Assembly: GCA_963383645.1 (NCBI GenBank)
Contig: OY726572.1
Coordinates: 24,931,292-24,995,291, forward strand
DNA: 64,000 nucleotides
Direction: 5' to 3'
From: Muscardinus avellanarius
Lineage: Eukaryota > Chordata > Mammalia > Rodentia > Gliridae
In this document: piece after piece, positions 1 to 12,075 of the stretch
Layout of the letters: every line of letters starts with the position of its first letter
Numbering within the stretch: position 1 is the stretch's first letter
The notes under the pieces: generated by a model
What the model was told of the DNA's origin: nothing
What the model saw: only the letters and a program-made list of their open reading frames with translations
The model's database searches: none
Made by a program: the position numbers and the translations under genes

Positions 1-14
1 GTGTGTGTGTGTGT
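1..14. repeat. (GT)n microsatellite, cut by window start
   Basis: Pure GT run at the left edge; its full length is outside the window. It lies upstream of a minus-strand SINE whose tail side faces it, but about 30 bases of other sequence separate the two. Confidence 0.8.
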
Positions 15-49
15 CCACAAACCAAGTTCATTGCCATCATTTTTGGGGT

Positions 50-256
50 TTTTTTGTGGTATTGGGGGTGGAACTGGGCTTTTCTACCTCCGGGCTATAC
101 TCCCAGACCTGTTTTTATATGTTTTTTGGAAACAGGGTCTCACTAAGTTGCTGAGAGCCTCACTAAGTAGCTGAGATTGGCTTTGAACCTGTGCGATCCT
201 TCTGTCTCAGCCTCCCAAGCACTGGGATTACAAACGTGTGCCACCATGCCCAGCTT
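50..256 (-). repeat. B1-ID dimer SINE, minus strand
   Basis: Reads on the plus strand from the ID part (ggtattgggggtggaac) to the B1-like part (gggattacaaacgtgtgcc), so the element is on the minus strand. It has the long spacer form with two 'cactaagt' blocks. Diverged, no clean TSD seen. Confidence 0.85.
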
Positions 257-2490
257 GCCATCATTTTTTAAAAAAATAATTCTGGTCAGAAAATAGTCCC
301 ACAAGACTGAAACTAAATATAGAAATTTCTTACTAATATTGAGAATTGTCTGATAGGGCCTCTAAGTGAAATTCTTTTTCTCCCTTTGATTCTGCTTAGG
401 TCATATTTTCATATATGTCATACAATGTAAATTGTTATATTTATAATTATATTAGAAATATATACATATATGCATGTATACATATATGTACATATATGTA
501 TGTGTGTATGATATATGTATGTATGTATATATATATATACATATATATATATATACGCTCTACACTTATGTAACTGCTCAAAGCACCCATGCTCCCTTTG
601 TCATAGGATCTAGGCAGAGCGAACTACTACTCCTGTTGGGTATTATAAATTGACCCCTCTGTGTTGCATACATAAAGTGTGATATGTTGAAAGACTATGT
701 TTTTAATTCAGCTACCTTTACCTAAGGAAGTTAGGTAGAGAGCAAAGCATTTATGTCCTCAGTGGCTTTCATCCATCCACACAAGAGTATTGCATTTGAC
801 CAGATCAAGTAAATTCCAAGGATTCTCCAATTTGGTAAGATTATTGACTTGGGAATCAGAAATTGCATATACATAAAATGCTTATTTTATTGTGGCTTTT
901 TTGCAATAATTAATATCCTAATCCAATAACTTGATTCTAGCTTACTTATCTCTTTAAATAAGGAATGGTAATTTTAAAAAATTGAAAATAGTAAAACCAC
1001 TAATTTACAGTTGTTTCTCAGTCATTGTTTTAAAAAATACATTTTCCGATGGTAGCCTTACAGATGCACTAAGCTAGCCAATTGTGATCTGAGCGTCCTT
1101 GACTCTCTTCATAGCGCTGAAGTCTCTTGCCCGCAGACCTCACACTTGTTTTGTTCCTGTCTTGCACCTTGACCATTATCTGTTGTTCAGTCATCTGTCT
1201 TACTGTGATAGCTAAAATATGTGTCTCCAACAGATATGAGTATTATTAAGTACATGTATGTGACTACTTATTACTTAGCATGCCGAATATATTTTAAAAT
1301 AGTCTAAAATGCACGAGTATCTGTGGACTTTAAAACAATTAACAGTATGAGGGTGCCACACAATTTCTTCAATATTAAATTGAAGAATTTAATATTGAGA
1401 AATTTGCATTGAGAGTTGTCTCATCTGTGGGTTAACAATGAATTTCTTTAAAGTGACAGAACTTCACTTGAAAAACTCCCAGTTCTTTGGATTAATTTTG
1501 AATTAAATGTCAAAAAGTAGTTTGGGGTCCATATATAAACTGGCAGAAATTTTGAGACTATTATACAAAGTTTAAAAATCTTTTATTTGTAGTTTATTTA
1601 TGGTATATGTTTCCTTTTTCGTGGAATTTTAAATAGTTTTTTAGCAATAGATGAATTAAATAAAATGTCGACCAATGTGCCACAGTCAAGGAATAAGTAT
1701 ATGTGCCTAGAGCTTGAGGGAAGGCATATTATTATCCAAGCCATAGCTACTTCAGTCAAACCTAAGCCTTAGCACTGACCTTCTTAGACGTTCAAGGCAC
1801 AAGGGGCCTTTCTGTATTTTTCTCATTGCACTAATTTTTTAGTGGTTTATAATGGCAATGAGCTTTTTTTTCTAGACAGTAATTACTCCTCTTGAGTAGC
1901 ACATCTGTTAACCAGCATTTCTCAAAGCTGAACAACAAACTATCCCTATTTTTGTGGACTGTTTTTAGATGTCATTTATTATAGACAATCTACCAACTTG
2001 ACCATGATAGCCTTCTACTCAGGAGAATTTCATTCTATTACTGGTGTGAGTACATGAGGAGTACTTAGAATCTATAACTTAAAGTACCCTGAAAGTAATT
2101 GAACATTCTTTTCTGGATCCTAAGATTTACTTGTTTTCATCCAGAACAGTGTCTTAACCAGATTAGGTTCGTATGTTAAATCCAAAGGAAAATTACAAAT
2201 AGTTTACCAATTAATTTTAGTTACAGAAATTATTAATAACCTTTCTGATCAGTAAAAAGCATATTTACTCTGTTGACTCATTATTAGTTTCCCTAGTAAT
2301 TCAAATAGATTGTGCTATTAATTTAGTTTTGATGAAGGTTCATATTTTAATACTTTAGGGATGGACATTAATAAAAAGCAAAATAATTAGGAAACACTGG
2401 AACTTTTAATAGAGTTTAGACAAAGGGAAATATATTATAAAAAGCTGTCCTATATATTTTATCTTTACAGTTGTCTGTATTTGTGTGTGG

Positions 2491-2492
<2 letters not shown>
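257..2492. other. AT-rich single-copy DNA
   Basis: No gene, exon or dispersed repeat recognised. Stops are frequent in all frames. It contains an alternating TA/TG/CA tract (about 461-556) and a 13 bp-arm inverted repeat at 1,369-1,398. Confidence 0.6.
461..556. repeat. AT-rich alternating purine-pyrimidine tract
   Basis: Runs of TATA, CATATATG and GTATGT steps with almost strict purine-pyrimidine alternation. A low-complexity tract that could unwind or form cruciforms. Confidence 0.8.
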
Positions 2493-2529
<37 letters not shown>

Positions 2530-2703
2530 TACTGGGGGTGGAACCCAGGGGCTTTTCTACCTCCGGGCTATACTCCCAGCCCTATTTTATAGTTTATTTG
2601 GAAACATAGTCTCACTAAGTTGCTGAGAGCCTTACTAAGTAGCTGCTGAGGCTGGCTTTGAACCTGTGCAATGGGATTACAAGCATATGCACCACACCTG
2701 ACT
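2493..2703 (-). repeat. B1-ID dimer SINE with (GT)n tail, minus strand
   Basis: The (GT)n tract at 2,493-2,527 directly abuts the ID end (ggtactgggggtggaac), so it is the mutated A-rich tail seen on the complementary strand. The B1-like end is shortened around 2,670-2,703. Confidence 0.85.
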
Positions 2704-2721
2704 TTAAAGTTGTCTGTATTT

Positions 2722-2724
<3 letters not shown>

Positions 2725-2782
<58 letters not shown>

Positions 2783-2850
2783 CTCTCCCTCTCTCTCCCT
2801 CTCTCTCCCTCTCCCTCTCCCTCTCCCTCTCCCTCTCCCTCCCCCCCCCT
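2725..2850. repeat. Polypyrimidine (CT)n / (CCCTCT)n tract
   Basis: About 125 bases without a purine: first pure CT, then CCCTCT hexamers, then a C run. The mirror symmetry could allow triplex (H-DNA). The 73-residue leucine/serine-rich open frame across it is only a reading of the repeat. Confidence 0.9.
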
Positions 2851-4179
2851 CAACTGTCTTTGCTAGAAATACTTTCTGAATCTTGGGTAAGGTCTGTGTC
2901 TACAATTAATATCATGTGATCGAGGTGCACTGGTGACAGCATGAGAACACATCTCTTAGTGTATGTATCTAGTGTGTGACTTAGTGCCACAGAACCAGTG
3001 TACAAGTACCATGTAAAGCGGATCATGGTGTTTAGTGAGTGAGAGAGTTTAGGGAACTAGATTTTGCATTAGGTCCTGAGGAAGGGTGGGATTTGAATCG
3101 GTAATGAAACTGGGAGAGTACAGTTAGGATTAGCTGTCTCACAGTGGAGACAGAAGTGGTCAGGGCTAAGTTAGGAAGGTAGTTTTAGTTGTCATGAAGT
3201 CTCACTTCTCACTTCTAGTAGGAAGAAAAAGAATCAGAAACAGTGGGAGTTGTAAAGGTAATACCTATGGCTTTATAAATACCTTAAGACTGGTGAGTAA
3301 ATTGTTCTCTTCTGACTATTCTAAGAGAATTTATTATTTCCTAAGCAGTTTACTACTTGTTCCCAGATAAAATAAGATTTCTTGGCTTTGTCATCATCAT
3401 AGTTATCTCTGAATAGTGTCTGTTTTGAGATGTCTGCATTGATTATGTTCAATTTAAAGGAAAGTTCAGTAAAAGTAATTATACCTAATGCTTTTCATAT
3501 TTCCTTTGATCTACGAATGAGACATTTATAGTCCATGGTATGATGGCATATAGTAGTAATAGACTGTGATTCATCAAAATGACAAAGATGTACCCTAGGA
3601 AAGTATTACTGAAGAAATGTCTCGTTTATATATTTACAAATGGTTTTGAGACTTAAAAAACAACTTGCCTTTCTGTATATTGCTGTAAATGCTCATCGTT
3701 TTAAATCTGCAAGTATTGATTTGATTTTGAATCAACCTTTTTCAGTAGTAGTTGGCCTGTTTAAAAAGTCGGGTATACTCAGACTTTGATGGCTATATAT
3801 TCTTTATCAGATATTTTGAATTCTAGGAACCAGTAATTTCTTTGGACATAAAATCTGAGGAAAATCCTTTGGTTACAGCAACCATCATGTTTTTGATAAC
3901 CTTAGAGCATAATTTCATAGGACTGTATCAGAGGCCGGGTGTGAGGGAGTGGAGATTGATGGAGGCAGTGATAGTTTATATGATTCCTACAGGGAGTTGG
4001 CTGAAAGAGGAGAAGAGAGTACAGTCAATAAAAGGGAAGCTGAATCAAGGATAAAAGGGAAACGGAGTATTTTAAAGACTGAGAAGATTCACTGGAGGAA
4101 AAGCTGAAGGTGAAAGGATTAATGATGGGCCTGTTTTTTGAGTAATCAAGGGGGGAAAGGAATAAAGTTAAAAAGATTC
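2851..4179. other. Single-copy DNA, no feature recognised
   Basis: No exon, RNA gene or repeat family recognised. The 70-residue open frame at 3,842-4,054 has no recognisable motif or splice context. Confidence 0.5.
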
Positions 4180-4402
4180 CAAGCCAGGCATGGTGGTGTA
4201 TGCTTGTGATCCCAGCATTTGGGAGGCTGAGACAGGAGGATCACAGGTTGGAGGACAACCTCAGATACTTAATGAGGCCCTTTGCAACTTTGTGAGACCC
4301 TGTTTCAAAGTAAATAATAAATTATAGGGCTGGGGATGCAGCTCAGAGGTGAAATGCCCCTGGATTTCATCCCCAGTGTCCCCCCCCCACACACACACAC
4401 AC
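4180..4402 (+). repeat. B1-ID dimer SINE, plus strand
   Basis: Full-length copy from 'gccaggcatggtggtg' through an A-rich linker to the ID half ('ggctggggatgcagctcag') and a C-run plus (CA)n tail at 4,381-4,402. Short possible TSD 'agattc' on both sides. Confidence 0.9.
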
Positions 4403-7400
4403 AGATTCTGTATTTTCTAAGGCCAGAAACAAGGTTGAGCCTGAATACGTATTTTGGTTAAGGTGGCAAGAAAGAAGGGTGCTCTGCGGTAAGGCTCTGT
4501 CCTGTCTGTCAGACAAGACGATAGGTAATCTGATAATAATGGTAGAGTAAGTAGGAGGTGAGAGTGATTGGTGAGTGTTTGGAACAGTTATTATGGAAAA
4601 TAAGAAAAAGAGGCTGTCCAAAATCAAGTAAAAGCTTATCTCTTAGCTCAGGCTGTAGACCAATGTGAGCTCTCACATCCTCTAAGTTCTGTCCACGGTG
4701 GTGACAGTATTGTCCTCCCACTGGCCCTGCTCCTTCCCACCCCTGGAGTCCTCTCTCTCTCTCCTGCCTGTTACCAGATGCCCCCGTTCCCTTACGCCCT
4801 GCTCAAAGATCAGGTCTTGGTCGCTTCAGTTTGAAGTGCTGTCAGTCCTCTTCACTTTTAGAGCAGTTGGACCATCCTTAAGAGTTGCATAATTTACAAC
4901 TATAATTTATCCTCTTTACTAGATTATAAAAGAAAAGTAGAAATGTTGCCAGGCCAATTACCATCATTTATGTGAAACTATCTACTAATCCTGTTAACTT
5001 TGAAGCAAAGATCATGGGTCTGAGTCTTTGTTTCTCCCCCTCTTTGTTCCTTCCTCTCCTCACCTACTTACCCACCCCAACAGTCAGGCCTGCCTAGGAC
5101 AGGGATGCTAAATAGTTCAATAAATATTGAAGAAAAAAGTAATGACTGATGCAGACTCACTACAACCATGTTGTAAAAGAAAGTGATGGACCTTTATAGG
5201 AGAGTAAACTTTATCAGAATTGCTTACCAGACTAATAACCTATAGGCATCAACTTGGAGAATATTATTTTATACAGATATTTTAACTTCCTTTCACAACA
5301 GAGTGGAATATATTTGTCGGTGATAATGTATTAACTTGGTGGCTCAAAATATTTATTATTTGGCTAATTAGCATTCTCTTAGCCATTAGAAACCACTCTA
5401 AGCACAGTCTCTATTGTGTCCAACTTTGCTTATTATACAGCTTTTACCTTAGCTTTTCTAATAGTTAGGATGCTAATGCCTTAATGTACCATAAAGCCAA
5501 AGAGTCCTTTTTAAATTTCTTCCCGTTAGTCTTCTTTTAAAATTTCTTTTAGTTTATTTGTTGCTCAATGACTCACTATGCTGTGTTAAAGGAACTGTGT
5601 GTACCAACTTCAGCATCTTATGCTGTTGGCCTTACAAGGCTTGGCGAGGAGAGGAAAATTCAGGATGCAAATATCAAAGAGGCAGCAATTAGAGAAAATA
5701 GGGATGCTAGATGTCGCAAAGTATGATGGAGCAGGCCTGAGAATTCTTAACTTTATGCAGCATTATGTCCATTGGCAAGGAGCTCATAACATTTCCATAA
5801 ATTGAAGCAGATTGCTGTTCTCTTATAAAGGTCATCTTCTTTTATGACTTCAGAATTTTTAATAATTCAGATCCTTGTATTCTGCTCACCATTTTCTTTT
5901 CTATGAACCAGTTTATTTTATTTCATACTCAGTGCTTTTTTATCAAAAGTTATGGCCCACATAAATTTAAGGTAAGTTAAATTTATTTGTTATTAATTAA
6001 AAGAATGTTGTAATTTGTTGTCAAAATGCAGTTCCATATCTAGGTCTTAATTTGCATTTGTAGAAGTTTATTTCTGTAAATTTCTACATTTATATGAAGA
6101 TCTAAACCAGAAATATCTGAGATGCTTCTAATAAATACTCCCTTTGCCATCTTGTAGATAGAGATAGAGCTAGCAATTTTGATTTAGATTTCATTGCTGT
6201 GAATTCCAAGATGATAGCCCTCTTTGTTTCATCGACACGCCATCTTCAAACAGCCTCTGCACCACCACAGTAGTAGTGGTAACCTCTGGCTGCCACTCTC
6301 CCTATCCCAAGCCCAAAAATCATTTACTTGGATTTTTTTTCTTCTTGTTTCAGTAATACTGATCCATTCTCATGTATCTGGGTTCTCCCACCTTAACCCC
6401 CCAGTGCAATCTGTGGAAAAATGAGGCTAAAACATTATACTCTTACCTTGGGGAATAGTGGTTAGAGCAGACAAACTCAACTTCCAGTTCTATTTGCTGA
6501 AAAGTGTCCAGAGTAGGCCAGTATATTATCAAGTAAAATAGGTAAAACGCAGAGAAAAGAAGAATCTCGACAGGCCAATTGCCATCATTTCTGTGATATA
6601 TTTGCCAGCTGTTACACTTCTAGGCTCCTGATAACTAGTTTATATGTGGTGTTTTGTTTGGAAAGCCACTCCGGACTTTAGCTTTGTTTTGTTTTCTGTT
6701 GAAATTATTTAGTAGGGATATTTGAAATGGGCAACAGGATGAGAGAAGCAGGTTGTTCCCTGAAGCTTAGCAGCTGGCTCCATGTTCCAGGCCCTCCCTG
6801 AGCTCACCATCGTCTTAGGTACATCGCCATCTCCATGGCAGCCCTTTTGCCCATCCCTTACTCTCTTGCTGCTCTGTGGTGTTCTTAACTCATCTCTGAC
6901 GTAGCCACCCTTGAGGTTGAGCTGTTCACTATCCAAATGCCGCAGGCCCATATCTGCTTAAGTACCATGTTACCTTCACTGCCTCTTCTGCCTCAGTCTT
7001 CATTTCACCAGAGAGGGAACACTTAGCAACTGGCTCGAATTCCCTTCCGTCTTCGTAGGTCATGTCACCATCTACATGATAACCTTTTTAGCCCAGTTTC
7101 TTAACGTCTGCACTATTCAAGTTACTTCACACTTTGGATTTTGTTCTCTAGAACATCTCTGTTAAACATTAAATTGAAACACCTCACTCTTTGTCCATAA
7201 TTTCTTGTATTCCTAGCTATTATTGTTATTCCTCTTATAGTTACTATTTACTCTCACTAAGACCTTTCTTCCCTTAGTGCACTTGTACATTGTCTCTGTC
7301 CATAACCTTTTTGCTAACTTCACTTTTTTCTCCCTCCCAGTTCTACTCTGTGGCTTATTCTTTCAACCAGACTTTCCCTAGTATCCTCAGCACCTTGCTG

Positions 7401-7534
7401 TTGGATGGCACACACCTGACAGCGGTGCAGTCCTTAGTCTTGCCAGCTGCCTTCTGTCTCTACACTTGGACTGTTTTGTTCTCTGCTGGAGAAAACTCCC
7501 AAACCATGCAGAATACTGCAAAATAAATTATTGT
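4403..7534. other. Single-copy DNA, no gene recognised
   Basis: Mixed-composition DNA without recognisable exons. Blocks near 6,765-6,860 and 7,020-7,095 share scattered words (agc-ctggctc, gtaggt, caccatct) and may be an old imperfect duplication. Confidence 0.5.
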
Positions 7535-7928
7535 TTGCTGTAATCATTTTCTAGGGCTGCTATAAGAAATTGCTACAAACTAGGCTGCTTAAAGCAACAT
7601 AAATTTACTCTCTCAGTCTGGAAGCTAAATGTTGAATCAAAGGATCAACAGAGCCATGCTCCCTCTGAAAGCTCTAGGGAGGAATCCTGTTTTTGCCTCT
7701 CCTTGGCTATAGCACCAGAACACCATTCTCTTTCTCAATTTATATCTGGCCTTCTACCCTGTGTCTCACTTCTCTTCCTAAGATTACCACTCATACTAGA
7801 TTTAGAGCCTCCGTGATACTTTTCAACCTGACCATTCCTAACTTACATCTTCAAAACACTTATGTTCAAAGCACTTTCTGAGGTTTCAGTGGACATGGAT
7901 TTTGGGGTGTCACCATTCAACCCACTAG
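7535..7928 (+). repeat. Old mammalian interspersed repeat, family not named
   Basis: Resembles a widely dispersed mammalian consensus that starts 'agggctgctataa..aaattgctacaaact', continues 'cttaaa.caacat.aattta' and 'agggaggaatcctg', and ends near 'ggggtgtcaccattcaaccca'. I recognise the pattern but not a secure family name. It is heavily diverged. Confidence 0.6.
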
Positions 7929-9309
7929 ACTTGCCCATTGCCACAGGATCTCAGTGCTGCTTACTGTGTTTTTCTGCTTCCCTAGCCAGCTTTCCTATTC
8001 TCTCCAGTGGCAATTTCAAGCCTTCCCTCCCTACCCTCAACATTCCAGCACCCTTCATGCCTTATATCTTTAACCTCTTTCTTATTAATGGTCCTTTATT
8101 TTTAGCATTTAGTGTTGTTCAAATGTCTTCAGTATTTAAAAAGACAGAAAACTATACAACTACATGGACACTTTTTTTTTTAGCCCCTGTACTTCCCACT
8201 TCTACTCCACATGCTTCTTGGAAGAGCTATCAGCTCCCTGTCACCACATCCTTATCCGTTAATAATTCCATAGCCCTCTGTAGTCAGTCTTCCATCTCTG
8301 AGATTCCACTGAGCCTGAACAGTCTCTTGAGTGACAACTAGTTGTCAGCCCTAGACCTGTCCTTTCTAAAACTGGCCACTAACACTTGACCCTGATGGAC
8401 AGTCCCCTCTTTGCAACACTGTCTGCTTCAATGGCAGTTGAGGAGAAATTGGTGAAGAAAATACAAGACTTCTAAGATGTCTTCCGGTTCTAAGATTTGA
8501 CAATTTTTTGAGATCTCAGAAATCTTTGGTTCTCTTTGTTTATAAAACTTGTAGGCAATTGTGGTTATTTAAGCTTGGTAGTACTTTTTTATGATGTTGA
8601 GGCTTCAGAATGTAACATCTATCTCATGTGGTTAATGTGCTTTCAAAGACATTATTTTTAGTATCTTTGTTGTTGCAAAATATCTCAGAAAATAGAAAAG
8701 TACTGCAGAGAAATTTTAAATAGAAATTAGTTATACTGACTTTAAAATCCCAAGATACAAAGATAAAGATGTTGATGTATTAAGTTAATTTTTTCAGGTT
8801 CTAAAATCTGAGTCTTCTTGTAATGTTTTAAGATTTTATATTTATAAAAATAGTCCTATTATTTAACTTGAATTTTCAAAGATGATAGATTGGCAGTGTT
8901 ATAGAACAGTGTGAAGTAAATAGTATAAAAGAATTAAGCAAAACTTGACAACAGGACTATGTGTTTATCCTAAGCCCAAGGGTGACTGAGGAGTGCCAGG
9001 CCGTCATCTAGAAGAGCTGAGGACTTGAGTTCCGCAGACAGCTGGTGAAGATGATTAAAAGTTTATCTATTCCTGTTCATTGAGTTCCAAACTAAAGCTA
9101 TCAATGAGACATCTGTGCTTTAAACACTAGTATTATTGGAGTGACTTGAATTTATTTAGTATAGTGAGTATCTCCTTTTAAAGCCAACAAAACAAATAAA
9201 TGTGTATATACACAGATATCTTCTCTTTGTAATTGATCTCTTTTTATCTTTGTTATTCAAAGTACATTATAGTGCCTACCTATGAGAGATGGACTTTTAC
9301 CTAGGAATG
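7929..9309. other. Single-copy DNA, no gene recognised
   Basis: Holds the longest non-repeat open frame of the left part (159 codons, 7,862-8,341). It starts inside the old repeat and shows no domain, so I do not call it a gene. Confidence 0.5.
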
Positions 9310-9340
9310 CTATAGCTCTCTTTTTTTTTTCTGTTTAAGA

Positions 9341-9483
9341 TTTTTTTTAATTGGTGCACTGTATTCATACATCATAGTGGGATACAAACTTTTGTAGACA
9401 TACATGCACACATCACACAGTCAGCCCCCACCCGATCCCCACCCCATTCTCTCCCCATCCCTCCTTCCCATGCTTGGCTTAGT
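9341..9483 (-). repeat. L1 3' UTR segment of chimeric element copy 1
   Basis: Plus strand reads 'aattggtgcactgtattc' then a C-rich block ('ccccaccccattctctcc') and 'catgcttggcttagtggttg'. The same landmarks recur near 37,170, 45,595 and, on the plus strand, 44,880-45,005, which identifies the L1 3' UTR of this species. Confidence 0.85.
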
Positions 9484-9686
9484 GGTTGACATCTAGTATT
9501 ATAGCAAATTATCCAAAATTTAAAAATGATAATCTCACATAACAGTTTCATTTGTCTGATACCAAGCTTTTGATGACTTAAAGATAACATTTCAATATTT
9601 CTTTTTGCTTTCTTTCTTACCAGAGAATATTTTTTTTCTATTTTTTAGGTGAAACTATCATATATTTATATATTTATTTTTCAGAA

Positions 9687-10397
9687 AAAAATCTATCCTA
9701 ATATGGAATATGGATTCTAGATACCCAAAACAATCTTGAAAAAGAACAAAGCTAGAAGATATATATTTTCTGATTTCAAACCATATAAAGCTACAATAAT
9801 TGAAACAGTGTAGTACTGTTCTAAAGGCAGATATATAAACCATTGGAGTTAAATACAAGCCTAGAGCTAAATTCTTCTCTATATTGTCAAGTTATTTTTG
9901 ACAAGGTTTCCACGAACATTTTGTGGTGGAAACAATAATCTTTTAACTAAATATTATTGAAAAATAATAATTACATGGAAAAGAATAAAATTGGACCCTT
10001 ACCTAATCCCATATACAAGTATTAACTCAAAATAGATAAAAGACCTGAAAATATAAATCTTAAGACTATAAACTTTTAGAAGAAAATCTGGGTCATAAAA
10101 CCTCACAACATTGAAATTGGCAGTGATTTCTTGGATATGATTTCAATGGCACAGGCAACAGAAGAGTATACAAACTCCCTAAAATATAAAAAAATATTGT
10201 ATATCCAAAGACAATGTAAACAGAGTTAAAAGTTACTAATAGAATGGGATAAAATATTTCCAAATGCTATATCTGAAGGTATATTAATATTCCAATTAGA
10301 CATCCTAAAAATTAACAACAATAAAGGCAAACAATACAATTTAGAGATAGGTAAAAGACTAACATAAATAATGAATCTCCACAGATAACCAATCTTA
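9687..10397 (+). repeat. Inverted L1M ORF2 3' fragment inside chimeric copy 1
   Basis: Sense-strand ORF2 text with many stops: landmarks 'cccaaaacaatcttgaaaaa', 'tggacccttacctaat', 'attaactcaaaatagataaa', 'gaatgggataaaatatttcc'. It resembles old L1M consensus more than the young L1 in this window, and it runs opposite to the ORF1 beside it. Confidence 0.75.
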
Positions 10398-10419
10398 GTT
10401 GTCTGTTGGATGGAAAATC

Positions 10420-11356
10420 ATGTTTCTCTGGTTCTGGTGTGTGTTACCTATTTCTTCTTTGTAGTTAATCTCTTTGAGTATTTTCTCTAGTGCTGGTTTT
10501 AAAGACATAAATTCCTTCAGTTTCTGTTTGTCATGGAACCTTCTTATTTCTCCATCTAATTGGATAAGATAGTTTTGCTGGGTAGGAAATTTTTGGCTGG
10601 AAGTTGTTTTCTTTCAGTTTGGAATATGTTACTCCAAGCCCTTCTGGCTCTCATGACTTGGTTTAGGAAGTCTGGAGTGATTCTAATTGGTTTGCCTCTG
10701 AATGTCACTTGGCCCTTTGCTTTTGTTGCCTTTAAGATTCTCTGCTTGGCTTCCACATTGGTCATTTTGACAATTATGTGGCATGGGGATCCTCTTCTCC
10801 GATCCTGTCTAAAGGGAGTTCTATAAGTTTCCTGGACCTGTGTATCAACCTCTTGCTCTATGTTTGGAAAATTTTCTGCTATTACTTCCTTGAAGAGATT
10901 ATTGTTGATCCCTTTGGTTTCACTTTCTTTTCCCTCCTCTATTCCAATTATTCTTAGGTTAGCTCTCTTAAAATGGGCCCATATTTCTTCAATGTCAGAT
11001 TCCTGCTGTTGGATATTTTTTTCTAGATTAGAAACTATGTGGTCATTTTTGGAATGATCATCTAAGAGCGAGATTCTGTTCTCCATGTGGTCTAATCAGT
11101 TTTTCGTGCTTTGAATTGAGGCCTTTACTTCATTAATTGCATCCTTTATCTCTTTTTGGCTCTCTCTGAATTCTTTTCGAAGCACCTCTATTATTTCTAC
11201 AGTTAATTTCCTAATTTGATCTTCTAGAAATCTCTGATTTTCTGTTTTATCGGGTTCTGATGTTGTGGGGTTATGGGCATTCATTGCTCCAGTGTTATTC
11301 CTCTTTCCCATGATTTCGGAAGTTTGTACCTTCTCTGGGTTCTTCCCTTGGGTCAC
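10420..11356 (-). pseudogene. L1 ORF1 (RNA-binding chaperone) remnant, copy 1
   Basis: L1 ORF1p is the trimeric RNA-binding protein that coats L1 RNA. The start is the ATG at 11,356, followed by a charged, helix-forming N-terminal part suited to a coiled coil. The frame then hits one in-frame stop at about 11,093 where copy 2 keeps arginine (CGA to TGA, typical CpG decay). It reopens (11,086-10,556) through the RRM-like and C-terminal regions, with family words such as 'RRGSPCHIIVKM', 'KGQVTFRGKPIRITPDF' and 'RARRAWSNIFQ'. Near 10,556 the frame shifts; the C-terminal tail ('FHDKQKLKEF', 'ALEKILREINYKEE') can be read on to about 10,420. Not functional as it stands. Confidence 0.85.
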
Positions 11357-11359
11357 TAT

Positions 11360-12075
11360 GACTTCACTTAAGGTGCTCTGGATCTCGAGTCTGTGGTATC
11401 TCAGACCCCACTACTCCTTTACTGGGTTGTATCACAGAGTCTCCGACCCAGGGAGTCAATAGAGGCTACTTTAAACTATGGGGGGTGCCAGGTTGCACGT
11501 TCTCCTATGGTGTGATATCTCTGCCACCACCATTCCCCCACTGGGTCAAGTCCCAGGAAGTACAGTACTGGGATTTCTCCTCTGTGGCTCACAATTTGAC
11601 TCACTGTTCTTGAGTTCGCAGATGTAGCTGTGAACTCGGTGAATTCGCTGCTGCTACGCCCTCGGCCGTGAGGCTGGCTTTTTTCTTCTTGGTTTTGAGT
11701 TCCACTCTGAGTCCCTGCAGCGTGTGCTGAGCTCAGCCACTGGGAGCTTTAGATGCTCCCTGCGCTGAAAAATCCCGCCTGTCTATTTCGCAGCGGCTCA
11801 CTTCGGCTTGCTGTAGCAGTCCGGTGAACTTGTCGCTGCCACCAGCAGTATGGCGCTGCTGCCACGTCCTCGGGCGTGAGGCTGGTGTATCTCCTCTGTG
11901 GCTTTGAGCTCTGTTCTCAGTCCGCTTTCTCTCTGGAGCCTGGTGATTTTTTTTGTTTCTCTGGTGATGGTGTTTTCTGGCTATGAAAGGCGCTGATTTT
12001 TTGGTCATAGAGATTGGTTGTTAGCGGGGCTCTTAAGCCCCGCTTTTCTTGGTTGCCATCTTCCTGGAAGTCCTC
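11360..12075 (-). promoter_or_regulatory. L1 5' UTR of chimeric element copy 1
   Basis: GC-rich for this neighbourhood, upstream of ORF1 on the minus strand, and ending at 'gaagatggcaaccaagaaaa', a YY1-like 'aagatggc' start as found at many L1 5' ends. It carries two 'gccgtgaggctgg'-type blocks related to the 49 bp repeats of copy 2. Internal promoter function is inferred from the family. Confidence 0.65.

Noticed and set aside
2658..2879. Leucine/serine-rich small protein
   Set aside because: Direct translation of a CT microsatellite.
7862..8341. 159-codon open frame as a gene
   Set aside because: Starts within an old dispersed repeat, has no recognised domain, no splice sites in sensible places and ordinary local composition.
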